DNA of 64,000 nt, taken from NCBI GenBank assembly GCA_028671895.1, contig CM053800.1, forward strand, positions 11,553,886 to 11,617,885, written 5' to 3'. A program made the translations under genes and the position numbers. Of the stretch, positions 1 through 10,001 are shown piece after piece (position 1 is the first letter of the stretch; every line of letters starts with the position of its first letter). Origin of the DNA: Oenanthe sinensis (Eukaryota > Streptophyta > Magnoliopsida > Apiales > Apiaceae). The notes beneath the pieces were generated by a model. It worked only from the letters and a program-made list of their open reading frames with translations. It had not been told where the DNA came from and made no database searches.

Positions 1-1280
1 CCTTCATTTGACAGAGAAAACTACAATCTATGTGTCATATTGTAACATATCTAGAACTTATGTATTAGGTTGATGACTTAAATCTTTTTAATGTATACTT
101 GCAGATAGAAATATGTTTCTATTGCAAATTCTAATTTGTAAGTAAAAGTTACATAATAAAGTCTGATAAAAATTCAAGATTGGATCATGCATCAAGACAA
201 AAAAGACTTCACTAAAAATAAGGAATGCAGTGTAAAAATTCTTTTAAGGCAAAAAACCATTCGAGAAGTCACTATAGTAAAGAAGTCAAATATGTAACTA
301 GTAAAGAAGTCTAAAAATACTCAATGGCTCAGTATTTGATCGATAAGTCCCCAATCGAGAAGTCAAGAAACTGAAGTCATTCAAGAAGTGTCAAGAAGTA
401 ATTATTCTAGAAGTCCAGTAAAATAAATCTAGAAGTTAGCCAATGAAGCAATCGAAAAGTCTGAGGAAAGAGGGCAATCGAGAAGTCTGTGATAATAGAT
501 CATTCGAGAAGTCTAGCCTAATCGAGAAATCATCAGGGCATCATGCAATCGAGAAATCTAGACATTCGAGAAGTAACAAGCTAAAGGCTAATCTCAAAGT
601 CTCATAAGTACTCGATCGAGAAGTCCATATCATGACTTCTCGAAGTGCAACACATGTGAGAATTCGAATGTTTCATATGAGCTATTTTCAAGGAGAATTG
701 CAGAAGAATAATATAATTATTTTAAAGCTTTGTCATGATCATGATTGGTCAAGCCTGTGAATATAGAGACAAGTCTACAATGAAGCTTGAAAGAAGAATA
801 AGACAAAGATAATAGAGAAAATGCAGAAGGGATAGACTATCATGTGAAAGACTTATATAGAAATAGATTGTGTACAATGTAAAGTTTAGTTTGTCTATTT
901 CTAGTTTTAGTAACTAGTCTGTAAGAGCATGTGCTAATGAGACATGTTGTCTATATAGCATAATGCACAACCTTATATATTAGCAAGTTGAATATTTCTA
1001 TTATATTCACTCCTTATATCTTTCAAGAACAAGAAGCTGAGATTCAAATCTAGAATCTCAGATTGTAGCAAATTCACTCTAATACAAATTAGATTGAAAG
1101 TTAAAATTGTCTATTTGTTTATTTCCGCAATTATAAATAAACACTACATAGTTAACTAGGCTACAAACAGATTGTTACTCATATCTCATTTTAAGTTCAT
1201 CAAAGCAAAAAGTTATAAAAAGGAATCAACATATACATTCACCCCCCCTGCAAAGTTTCAGATAACTCATTCCTAACAGT
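1..1280 (+). repeat. Decayed retroelement LTR-like segment with a dispersed CGAGAAGTC motif
   Basis: No gene is visible. Between about 245 and 645 a short motif, (A/T)TCGAGAAGTC, recurs about ten times with small changes (for example near 252, 352, 475, 503, 547, 565 and 613), and once inverted near 634. After it comes ordinary AT-rich sequence, then a C-run near 1240 in a context resembling the 3' end of Sirevirus-type copia LTRs, followed by a gag-like reading frame. I infer an old LTR or 5' untranslated region; no left end or partner LTR lies in the window. Confidence 0.45.
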
Positions 1281-1282
1281 TA

Positions 1283-1516
1283 ATGGATAGACTCAATAGA
1301 GAGAATAATGATGCTAGAGAAGAATTAGTTGAATGTAAGAAAAGTGAAGAATTTTTTAAAGAACAATTAGCAGAAAAATTAAAAATTATTGAAAAATCGA
1401 ACAGATCTACTAAAGCTAGCAAAAAGATGAATGACATTCATAGAACAAACTCTTTCTCCATAATGTTTAAATCTATTGAGAGAATGGCTATTGATGATAA
1501 TCAGTCAAAGGATTAG
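1283..1516 (+). pseudogene. Copia gag-like fragment, interrupted by the Sirevirus insertion
   Basis: A 77-residue lysine- and glutamate-rich frame with a coiled-coil look (repeated E/K/L spacing), similar in style to the middle part of Sirevirus gag proteins. It ends in a TAG, but the same frame stays open past the stop up to the target site at 1558-1562 and can be followed again from 14422 on the far side of the 12.85 kb insertion. So the insertion split an older, already decayed coding region. No zinc knuckle or catalytic motif is present. Assignment to gag is inference from composition and position just after an LTR-like stretch. Confidence 0.4.
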
Positions 1517-1562
1517 AAGCAGTCGATCGCTAATCCTAAATCAATTGATGAGGATTATCCAT

Positions 1563-3296
1563 TATTAGTCCCAAATATCGTAGAAGGGGGGTTGAATACG
1601 ATATTGTCCAATTTATAAAATATTCGCGGAATGGTTTGTTATGGACTTGATACAGTTCGAACAGTTATATAATCAAACAGTTGGTGAGCAATAACATAAC
1701 AACAGTTCGTTCGGGGAATATATCATTTTATTTATATAAACCCTGAGGTGCTCCACAAATATAATCTTTCGATTAGTTACAATGATTCACTAGAACAGCA
1801 GTTAGATTACAAGCTTTAATGAAAACAACAAGGGTAACAACAGTTGTGTGTACAAAATTAATGGCTTCAGTGTTTACTCTTGAATGCTCTCTATGTTTTC
1901 TCTCTTTAATCGCTCTGTGTATCTCTCTGCCTGTTTTGCTGAATGAATATCTTCAAAGACGATGCTTTGCTGCTTTTGTGTAGTCTTTTTCAACTTAGGA
2001 TACGTGGCCCATTTTGTGCCAAGTAAAGTAAGTTGCAGCTTCACTTCTGTTTCTTCTTAAGTATCGGAACAATTTCTGAGTAATTGTTAAGTATCGATGA
2101 GTCTGTAAAATAACTATCGGACACTTAAAACAATTCATGAAATAAAATTAATTACTTCAAACTGAGTAACTATCGGAATTATTAACTATCGGAATTTCTT
2201 GTTAATTCTTTTTAATACATTTATCCGATAGTTAATAAGCATTTGAAATCCTTCTAGTTTTTAACAACTATCGGAATTGCTAGCTTTTCTTTTTCTTTTA
2301 TCCGATAGTAAATAACTATCGGCTAGTGGGATTAATATGCCTTTGTCTTTTCTACTTCTTTTCTCACTTTGTTTTCTCACCCGATGGTTAATAACCATAG
2401 GTGAATAGGACGAAATAGGAATAAGACGAAATAGCTTGACCAATGACTTCTGGATACAGCTTCTGCAGTCTCGTTCACTTAGTCATATTTCGAATGTGTT
2501 AAGCCCTTTAACATAATTTCTTCCACTGCAACCAAGTCAAATAAATATTTCCTTGTTAATTCGACCTTGATTTATTCTGGGCTTAATCGCATACCACTTA
2601 GGTTACTCATCTCAGTATCTGGTCAATTCTTCTGAATCAGTGATGCAGTTCTCAATCTCTTTTGTGCTGACGTTTGGTGCAACTGGTCTGGTTCACAAAC
2701 GACTAACACGATCTTGATCTTCACATCTTCTTTACAATACAATTGACTTTGTTCCTTGTTGATTAGAAGTGCTTCGATTGTAAGTACATTGGAATCCTCT
2801 GGCACTTATGCTGAACCACAAACATATCTGAAACCCTGAACATCTTCGAACTTTATCCTTCACTGAAGTCTGAACATATGAATGAACTTCCTCCAGCAAT
2901 CTATAGTAGACTCCAAGATTCCATCTAATATTTTGATTCTTTGTTTTTGCCGTATATTCTATCTTCTCGATTCCTGTACTTGAGCTCTGCAATTTATTAC
3001 TTGACTAACTTGCAGATTTGGATCACTAGAATCTTTCTGGTACTTTGACAACTGCTTCACTGCTTCCACATCCTTGAATACTTCAACCTTTATTCTTCAC
3101 TGAGGCATGAACATATTAATGAACTTCTTCCAGTGAGCTAATGCTTCAAGTCTGTAGATTTCTTCTTTATCCTTTATCTTTACCAAGTCTTCATGTCTTC
3201 CTGATTCTGGTGATAACTTCATATTATTTACACGTCATGTTCTTGTGTTGAGTTATGACCATATGTTACATATAGGTCTATACATACAGCCTTTCA
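1563..3296 (-). repeat. 3' LTR of the Sirevirus-like element
   Basis: A 1734-bp direct repeat of 12684-14416. On the plus strand it begins TATTAG where the partner begins TGTTAG, so the terminal TG/CA dinucleotide has mutated (G to A), and it ends CTTTCA. Short ORFs in it are mirrored in the other LTR and are not genes. The part from about 2080 to 2410 carries several CCGATAGTT / AACTATCGG motifs. Confidence 0.93.
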
Positions 3297-3311
3297 ATCT
3301 CCCCCTATTTG
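3297..3311 (-). promoter_or_regulatory. Polypurine tract of the Sirevirus-like element
   Basis: Directly inside the 3' LTR, the minus strand reads a purine run (AGGGGGAGA) immediately before the LTR start TGAAAGG. This is the expected plus-strand DNA priming site. Confidence 0.85.
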
Positions 3312-3546
3312 TTTGGTAGAGATTAACAAGCAAATCCCTAGAGGATAACTCAACTAACTACAAGAAAATATTAATGCTCTAGACTTGTAAATAATACTAC
3401 TTGGGTTCTGGATCATATAATACATTTCCAGATTTCTATAAAGTAAAGAGAAATAGAAAATGAGTGTTCCTTTAGCACTGAACGCATCTTCAATAGATAT
3501 CATCTTCATTCCTCTGTGTTTGAGCTTTTCTCTGCTTCAAAATCCT

Positions 3547-5104
3547 TTATAACTTGACGTACAAAGAACTTATCATAAACTGAGCTTTATAAGAATCAAA
3601 ATTCATGGGATCATCTTCAATAAAATATAGAACATTGCTCAAATAATGTTCTCCCCCTGAGAATGTATAGATGTTTGTTTCTTCCTCTACCAACTTGCCT
3701 TTTCCTTTGTCTTTACTCCCCATAATAGCACCAGATTCTTTTTCTTGCTCTCGCACTATCATCTCCCCCTTAGTTGTGTTATCCTCCGAAGCAGGGATTT
3801 GAGTAGATTGAGATTTATGCTTTTCAAACAAATCTGTAACAAACTTCTTCATATCAGTCTTGAAATTCTGTAAATCCTGCAACATGTTGTATTGAACAGA
3901 TTTTATTTCCATAACATTGCTGTGAAATTCAGATTTCGTTTCGGTGACAGTAGTCTCCAGGTTATAAACCCTTTGACTTAGAGATTGTGTGTGCATTGTG
4001 AGGGTGTTTATTTGGCTGGTAGGTGTCTCACTGACAGGTTCTGTAAGTTTTTATCTCTCAATTCTCTCGCTCGGGCTTAGGGGTGTGGGTGAATTATGAT
4101 CACTCAATCGTTCTGTTGGTGTTTCACTCACTCTCCTTGACTCCAGCAAGTCTTCTGTACCTGCAGTGTAAATCCTAAATGGCTCATCCGAAGAACTATT
4201 GCCAAGTAGTTGCTTCTCCTTTCCACTAATAGTGGTGGAGACCTCCTTATGAGGAGCCAGGAATGTTCCTCCTGGGGGGCTTATCACATTGGATCCTGTA
4301 ATGTTTAGCAATGAAGGACCTGTGACTCCCGCAATAGCCTGTGAAGGCATGACCTGTACAGGATCTACCTGCATAGGTTCTGCTACTGTAGTAGCAATAT
4401 CCGTCAATTCCTCCTGTGTGTGCGCTCCTTTCAGTGCAACAAATAACTTGGTGGGAGGCTCAAGTATTGACACTCGTTCAGATGCCCTGGCCGACAGGCG
4501 AATTTCAATAGGTTCATCCTGTTGAGAGGCTGTCCCCAGAGACTGTGTATTTGCCTTTTTCAGCTCTATGTCCTGTTGAGAGGGCATAGATGAGCTAATA
4601 GTTACCTCAAGTTCTTCTAATCTCCTTCTAGTCAGAGTTAGAGCTGTTGGGGTTCCCTCACCTGCCTTATGTGGTGCTTCTAAGGCACTATCTCCCTCAC
4701 TCACAATTTGACGTTTCAAGGGTAGAAGAGAAGATAACGGTAAGGATTGAGTAGTGTTTCGTTCTGAGGTAGGGGTTAGAATCTGTTGGGTTACAGATTC
4801 ATTGCCTTTTCCTAATGCCACAGAGGGCTCAGCAGTAAGTTTCATTTCATTATCTTCATACAAATTGTGCAAATTAGTAAACAGTGAAGATATAGATTCA
4901 GTAGGACTACCTGACTTACTACCTGTTAGAGAGATGGGATGATATGAATCTTGAGTATTAGCATTCCCAAATGAATCTCCTCCAGATGTAACTTGTACCT
5001 CATTCGAGTAATATTCGTGCCCAAGCCCGATAATCAGCAGGTAGGGTCTGAATATTATAATCGGCAACTAAATTCATACGAGTGATACTAAAAATTCCAG
5101 CCAT
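3547..5104 (-). pseudogene. Extra coding region downstream of pol in the Sirevirus-like element, broken
   Basis: A sense-oriented coding region of about 1.5 kb between pol and the 3' LTR. Two open stretches, 5067-4051 (338 codons) and 3996-3547 (149 codons), are in the same frame and are separated only by a TAA at 4051-4053 and a short open linker. A better start, ATG at 5104 (MAGIFSITRMNL), lies in another frame that stops soon after, so a frame change near 5000-5060 is likely. The first part is rich in Ser, Thr, Pro and Glu; the second begins with a probable coiled coil (about residues 5-60). I see no convincing signal peptide or membrane segment, so calling it envelope-like is not supported. 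Such additional ORFs are known from Sireviruses; their function is unknown. Confidence 0.7.
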
Positions 5105-5503
5105 TTTTAACAAGTAAAAATTACCAAAATTTTTAACTTTTCTAAAACAAAAACGAACTTAGTTTATTCGTATACGAACCAAAAACACCCAAAAATTCAA
5201 ACTTCTCCAAAAATTCTAAAAATAATATATGATAAACTAGGAGAGATTTGAAATATACCAGTATTTTTATTACGATTTTTGGACTTCTGGGTAACCCTAG
5301 AAAAATTCTCAAAGTTCGAAAGATTAGTAAATTTTTCGAAACAAAACGAAGCAAAATTAGTATGGAAATGAAGCTAGTTAACAAATCTACACATTCACGA
5401 TTTTAGATTTGCAAAATAAGTCCTAGAATTGTAGATATTCGAAGAGAAAAAACCAATTTGGCTCTTATATTAACTAACAGTCGGTGTGTGTGAATAGTTA
5501 AAA

Positions 5504-5530
5504 AGAAAAGAAAAGAAAAGAAAAGTAAAG
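5504..5530. repeat. (AAAAG)n microsatellite
   Basis: Short tandem run of AAAAG units inside the non-coding part of the Sirevirus-like element. Confidence 0.8.
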
Positions 5531-5544
5531 TACATCACCACTAC

Positions 5545-5885
5545 CCGATGGTTAGTAACTATCGGGATATTTAATTATTATTTTTTACTATCGGATCATG
5601 CAAGGAAAATAAACAAATAAAATATTAAATATGCACATATGTAACTATCGGGACATGCATTTAATTAATTAAAAATAAAATACACTTCCGATAGTTAACA
5701 ACTATCGATGCATGCATATATAAATAATAAAACAAAACATAGCTAACTATCGGGACATGCAATCTAACTAATTTAAAATTAAAATACATTTCCGATAGTT
5801 AACAACTATCGATACATGTAAGTTAATTTTAATTAGAAAATAAATACATTTCCGATAGTTAACAACTATCGATACATGTAAGTTA
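5545..5885. repeat. Array of palindromic CCGATAGTT...AACTATCGG units
   Basis: At least six units made of CCGATAGTTAACAACTATCG or half-sites of it, spaced by AT-rich sequence and often followed by a CATGCA or CATGTA step. Two units near 5790-5905 lie in an almost exact tandem repeat of about 60 bp. The same half-sites occur in both LTRs. The array lies between the extra coding region and RNase H of the element. A role in transcription or RNA structure is inference. Confidence 0.8.
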
Positions 5886-6698
5886 ATTTTAATTAGAAAA
5901 TCATTAATAATTGAAATACTGATGATTTAAAAATTAAAATAAAACTTGCATTTATCAAATAATTTAAAACATATAAACATATAAATTTAAATTGTCATAA
6001 ATTTAATTAAATAGGGATTTCTTGAATTGAAAATTTAATATTCCTAAAATAGAATTATTGAAATTTTAATTCAGAAATAGCTAAACATTAAATATAATTC
6101 AATTTGAATTACACAAACATACATATTTATATATAATACACAGGTGGTTGATTGGAGATTTTTGAAAACCAAAAAAATTTGTTCCATACTCTGTTGCAGT
6201 TATAATTTCCAAAAATTTAAAACCAACTCAATCACAATTCAATTAATCATGCAAGCATACTGTGAATAAACCATACAGGCAGTTAACCATACAGACAGTT
6301 ATGCAAAATAATATCATGAAATGTAATTGCTGATTATGCTATCAGTGAGAACCAGGAAATTAAATAAACAAGTCAGTACTACTAGTTTCTCACAATTTCT
6401 CACTGAAGATCATAATCTGTCTGATATAGAATCTCTCAGCAAGATTTCATGACATTGAAATCCACCAGTTAATTCTAAACCACAGACTGTTATGCTTCTT
6501 GTTAACTACAAACATTTATGTAGCAGTTAACTACTTATGCTATATCGAATAATTATCACAAAGCATAACTGGTATACTTATAATAATTAATATTGATATT
6601 CATAAGTCCGAGATCAAAAGTTAGACTGGATTTCACAAGTCCTTTGGATATAAAGATTCAATAACTTGTGAGTCCACACAACTTCTCGCAAACAAAAA
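5886..6698. other. Non-coding internal region of the Sirevirus-like element
   Basis: AT-rich sequence between the palindrome array and the end of pol. No reading frame, repeat family or site stands out. Confidence 0.6.
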
Positions 6699-9600
6699 TT
6701 AATTTAAATTTAACATCCCTAATTCACTAACTAACCTAGAGAAAGTAGATTCGTCTAGTGGTTTGGTGAAGATGTCTGCAAGTTGTTGTTCTGTGGGTAC
6801 AAAATGCAACTCCACAATACCATTCATGACATGCTCTCGTATAAAGTGATACCTGATATCAATATGCTTGGTCCGTGAGTGCTGAACCGGATTGTTGGTT
6901 ATAGCTATGGCGCTTGTGTTGTCGCAGAATATTGGAATCTTGTTCAACATAAAGCCATAGTCCTGAAGTTGGTTTCTCATCCATAGGATCTGAGCACAAC
7001 AGCTACCTGCTGCGATGTATTCTGCCTCTGCTGTTGAGGTAGACACTGAGTGCTGCTTCTTGCTATACCATGAGACCAATCTTCTTCCCAAGAATTGACA
7101 GCCTCCAGAAGTACTCTTCCTATCAATCTTACAACCTGTAAAATCCGAGTCTGTATAGCCGATTAGGTCAAAACCGGTACCTTTAGGATACCAAATTCCC
7201 AAATTTGGAGTACCCTTTAGGTATCTAAAAATTCTTTTGACAGCTATAAGGTGAGACTCTTTTGGGTTAGCTTGGAACCGTGCACATAGGCAAGTTGAAA
7301 ACATAATATCTGGCCTACTTGCAGTTAAGTAAAGTAGAGATCCAATCATACCTCTGTAGCTTGTGATGTCGACACATTTACCTGATTTGTCCTCATCAAG
7401 CTTTGTGGCAGTTGGCATTGGAGTCTTGGCGGGGGCTGAATCTTCAAGTCCATACTTCTTTAGAAGATCTCTGATGTACTTTGCCTGGCAAATGAAGATC
7501 CCATCTTTCTTCTAACTCACTTGTAGTCCAAGGAAGAAAGTAAGCTCGCCCATCATACTCATCTCGTACCTACTCTGCATTAACTTAGCAAATCTCTTGC
7601 ATAGCTCATCATTAGTAGAACCGAATATAATATCATCAACATACACTTGAACTAATATCAAATTATTTTTGTGCATTTTATGAAAGAGAGTCTTATCTAT
7701 AACACCTCTGATAAAACCATTTTCAATTAAAAATTCAGATAGTGTTTCATACCATGTTCGAGGTGCCTGCTTGAGTCCATAAAGAGCTTTAAAAAGGAAG
7801 TACACAAAGTCCATATGATCTTTGTTCTCGAAACCCGGAGGTTGCTCTACATATACTTCTTCTTCCAGCTCCCCATTCAGGAATGCACTCTTCACATCCA
7901 TTTGATAAACTTTAAAGTCTGAATGTGTTGCGAATGCCAAAAACATCCTAATGGCTTCAAGCCTTGCTACTGGTGCATAGGTCTCATCATAATATATTCC
8001 TTCTTCTTGAGAATACCCCTTAGCAACCAGTCTGGCCTTGTTCCTCGTAACAATGCCATCTTCATCCAACTTATTCCTGAATACCCATTTAGTGTCAATA
8101 ACAGATTTGTCTTTAGGTCTGGGTACCAGTTTCCAAACTTTCTGCCTATCAAACTGATTGAGTTCATCTTGCATCGCAATCACCCAATCTGGATCTTCTA
8201 GAGCATCTTCAACCTTTTTAGGTTCTTCCTCTGATAGAAAACCAGAGTACAAACATTCATTCTCTGTTGCTCTTCTAGTCCTCACACCACTCTCTGGGTC
8301 ACCAATGATTAATTCAAAGGGATGATCTCTGTTCCATACCCTCTGTCTAGGCAGATTAGCCCTTGATAATTGTCCTTCTTCGTAGTTGTGTTGAGAGTGA
8401 CTAGCTGATCCTTCTTCACCTCCCCCTGAGTTGCTACCTCCATTATTTGATGATCCACCAGTTGAGCTAGCAGGTTCAGTAACAGACTGATTTTGAAATA
8501 CAGACTGTGACTGTGTGGTATTACCAACACTTCCACTGCTTTGCTCTGGATTATCAATATTCGTGTGTTCATGACTACCAGATGCAACACCAGGTACGTC
8601 TTCATCTCCCAAGTAGTATTCTGATAGATTTTCAATTTTCAAAGATTCAGAATCTTTATCCTTTTGAAGACTTGGGAGTTTGGTGTCGTCAAACGTTACA
8701 TTAAGGCTTTCAATGACCTTATGATTTTCAATCACATATACCCTGTACGTCTTAGACTCCAGTGAGTAACCAAGGAAAATCCCTTCATCTGCTTTAGCAT
8801 CAAATTTTCCCAAATGTTCATCTTTCAATACATAACATTTTCCACCAAACACATGAAAGTACTTCAGTGATGGCTTTCTGTTGGTCATAATCTCATAGGA
8901 TGTCTTTTCTAGATCTTTATTAATCAGGGTCCTATTTTGAGTGTAACAAGCTGTGTTGACTGCTTCTGCCCAAAAATATGTAGGTAGCTTTGACTGGCTT
9001 AGCATTGTCCTTGCTGCTTCAATCAAAGTCCTATTTTTCCTTTCTACCACTCCATTCTGCTGTGGAGTTCTTGGGGCTGAGTATTGTCTTGAAATGCCTT
9101 GCTCCGTGCAGAATTCATTTAGAACTGCATTTCTGAATTCAGTTCCATTATCTGATATGATCGTCCGCACAGGCAATTCAGCTTCCACCTCAATCTTTTT
9201 AATGTGATCGATTACCATTTGAGGTGTTTCATCCTTAGAATGCAAAAACAACACCCACGTGTACTTGAAGTAGTCGTCGACAATCACTAATGCATATTTC
9301 TTCTTTGAAACTAACATGACATTAACCGGTCCAAACAGATCCATATGAATCAACTGGAGAGGTTCGCTGATGCTTGACATGTCCTTACTTCTATGTGACG
9401 CCTTCTTTGACTTACCCTTTTCACATGCTTCACAGAGTCCTTCTTGGTAGAATTCCATCTGTGGTAAATCTCTCACCAATTCTCTTCTAACTAAAGAATT
9501 CATCGCCTTGAAGTTCAGGTGAGATAGTTTTCTGTGCCATAACCAACTTAACTCAGAGGATGCTTTACTGTAGAAACAACTTGCTTCTCCTCTGCTTGCA

Positions 9601-10001
9601 GTGTTTAAGTCAGCTACGAACAGATTTCCTTTTCTTACTCCTTTAAGAGCAAGCTTTTCATCTTTCTTGTTGGTGATCAGACACTTTTCCTTCCTGAAGT
9701 CCACATTATATCCTTTATCTGTAAATTGACTGACACTCAGCAAGTTGTGCTTCAGACCGTCAACAAGAGAGATATTTTCAATGATGACATTTCCAACTTC
9801 CAGACTACCATATCCCTTAGTAAATCCTTTGTTGTCATCTCCAAAGGTTACAACTGGGCCGGTCTTCTCAACCACATTGGTCAGCAGGGACTTGTTTCCT
9901 GTCATATGCCTTGAACATCCACTATCCAGAATCCACATGACTTTTTCATTAGTACCTATGCCCTGCAACCACAAAGTGATTAATGTTTCTTTGGCACCCA
10001 A
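6699..10001 (-). pseudogene. pol: Copia pol polyprotein (protease, integrase, RT, RNase H) with one nonsense codon
   Basis: One frame of about 1100 codons broken only by a TAG at 7512-7514. In order: aspartic protease motif WILDSGCSRHMTG; the HHCC zinc site (HRKLSH, then CEAC); integrase core with Asp in HMDLFGP, Asp in SDNGTEF and Glu in QNGVVERKNRT; reverse transcriptase with KSAFLNGELEEEVYVEQP and catalytic YVDD; RNase H with Asp in YTDSDF, Glu in STAEAEY and Asp in FCDNTSAI; and the usual C-terminal LADIFTKPL. The frame differs from that of gag, with a 22-nt overlap at 9980-10001. Its upstream edge is not an ATG, so it is the continuation of a gag-pol polyprotein after a frame change. Catalytic motifs look intact. 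Confidence 0.92.

Noticed and set aside
240..650. CRISPR-like spaced repeat array
   Set aside because: Units are about 10 bp, spacing is irregular, copies vary, and the DNA is plant nuclear; it is a motif cluster in an LTR-like region.
2261..2992. Short minus-strand ORFs of 60-86 codons
   Set aside because: They lie in the 3' LTR and recur almost unchanged in the other LTR (13382-14113); composition is not coding and they match no protein I know.
4289..4942. Plus-strand ORFs
   Set aside because: Shadows of the minus-strand extra coding region of the Sirevirus element.
3547..5104. Envelope gene of a retrovirus-like element
   Set aside because: No signal peptide or transmembrane segment in the coding frame; only position matches.
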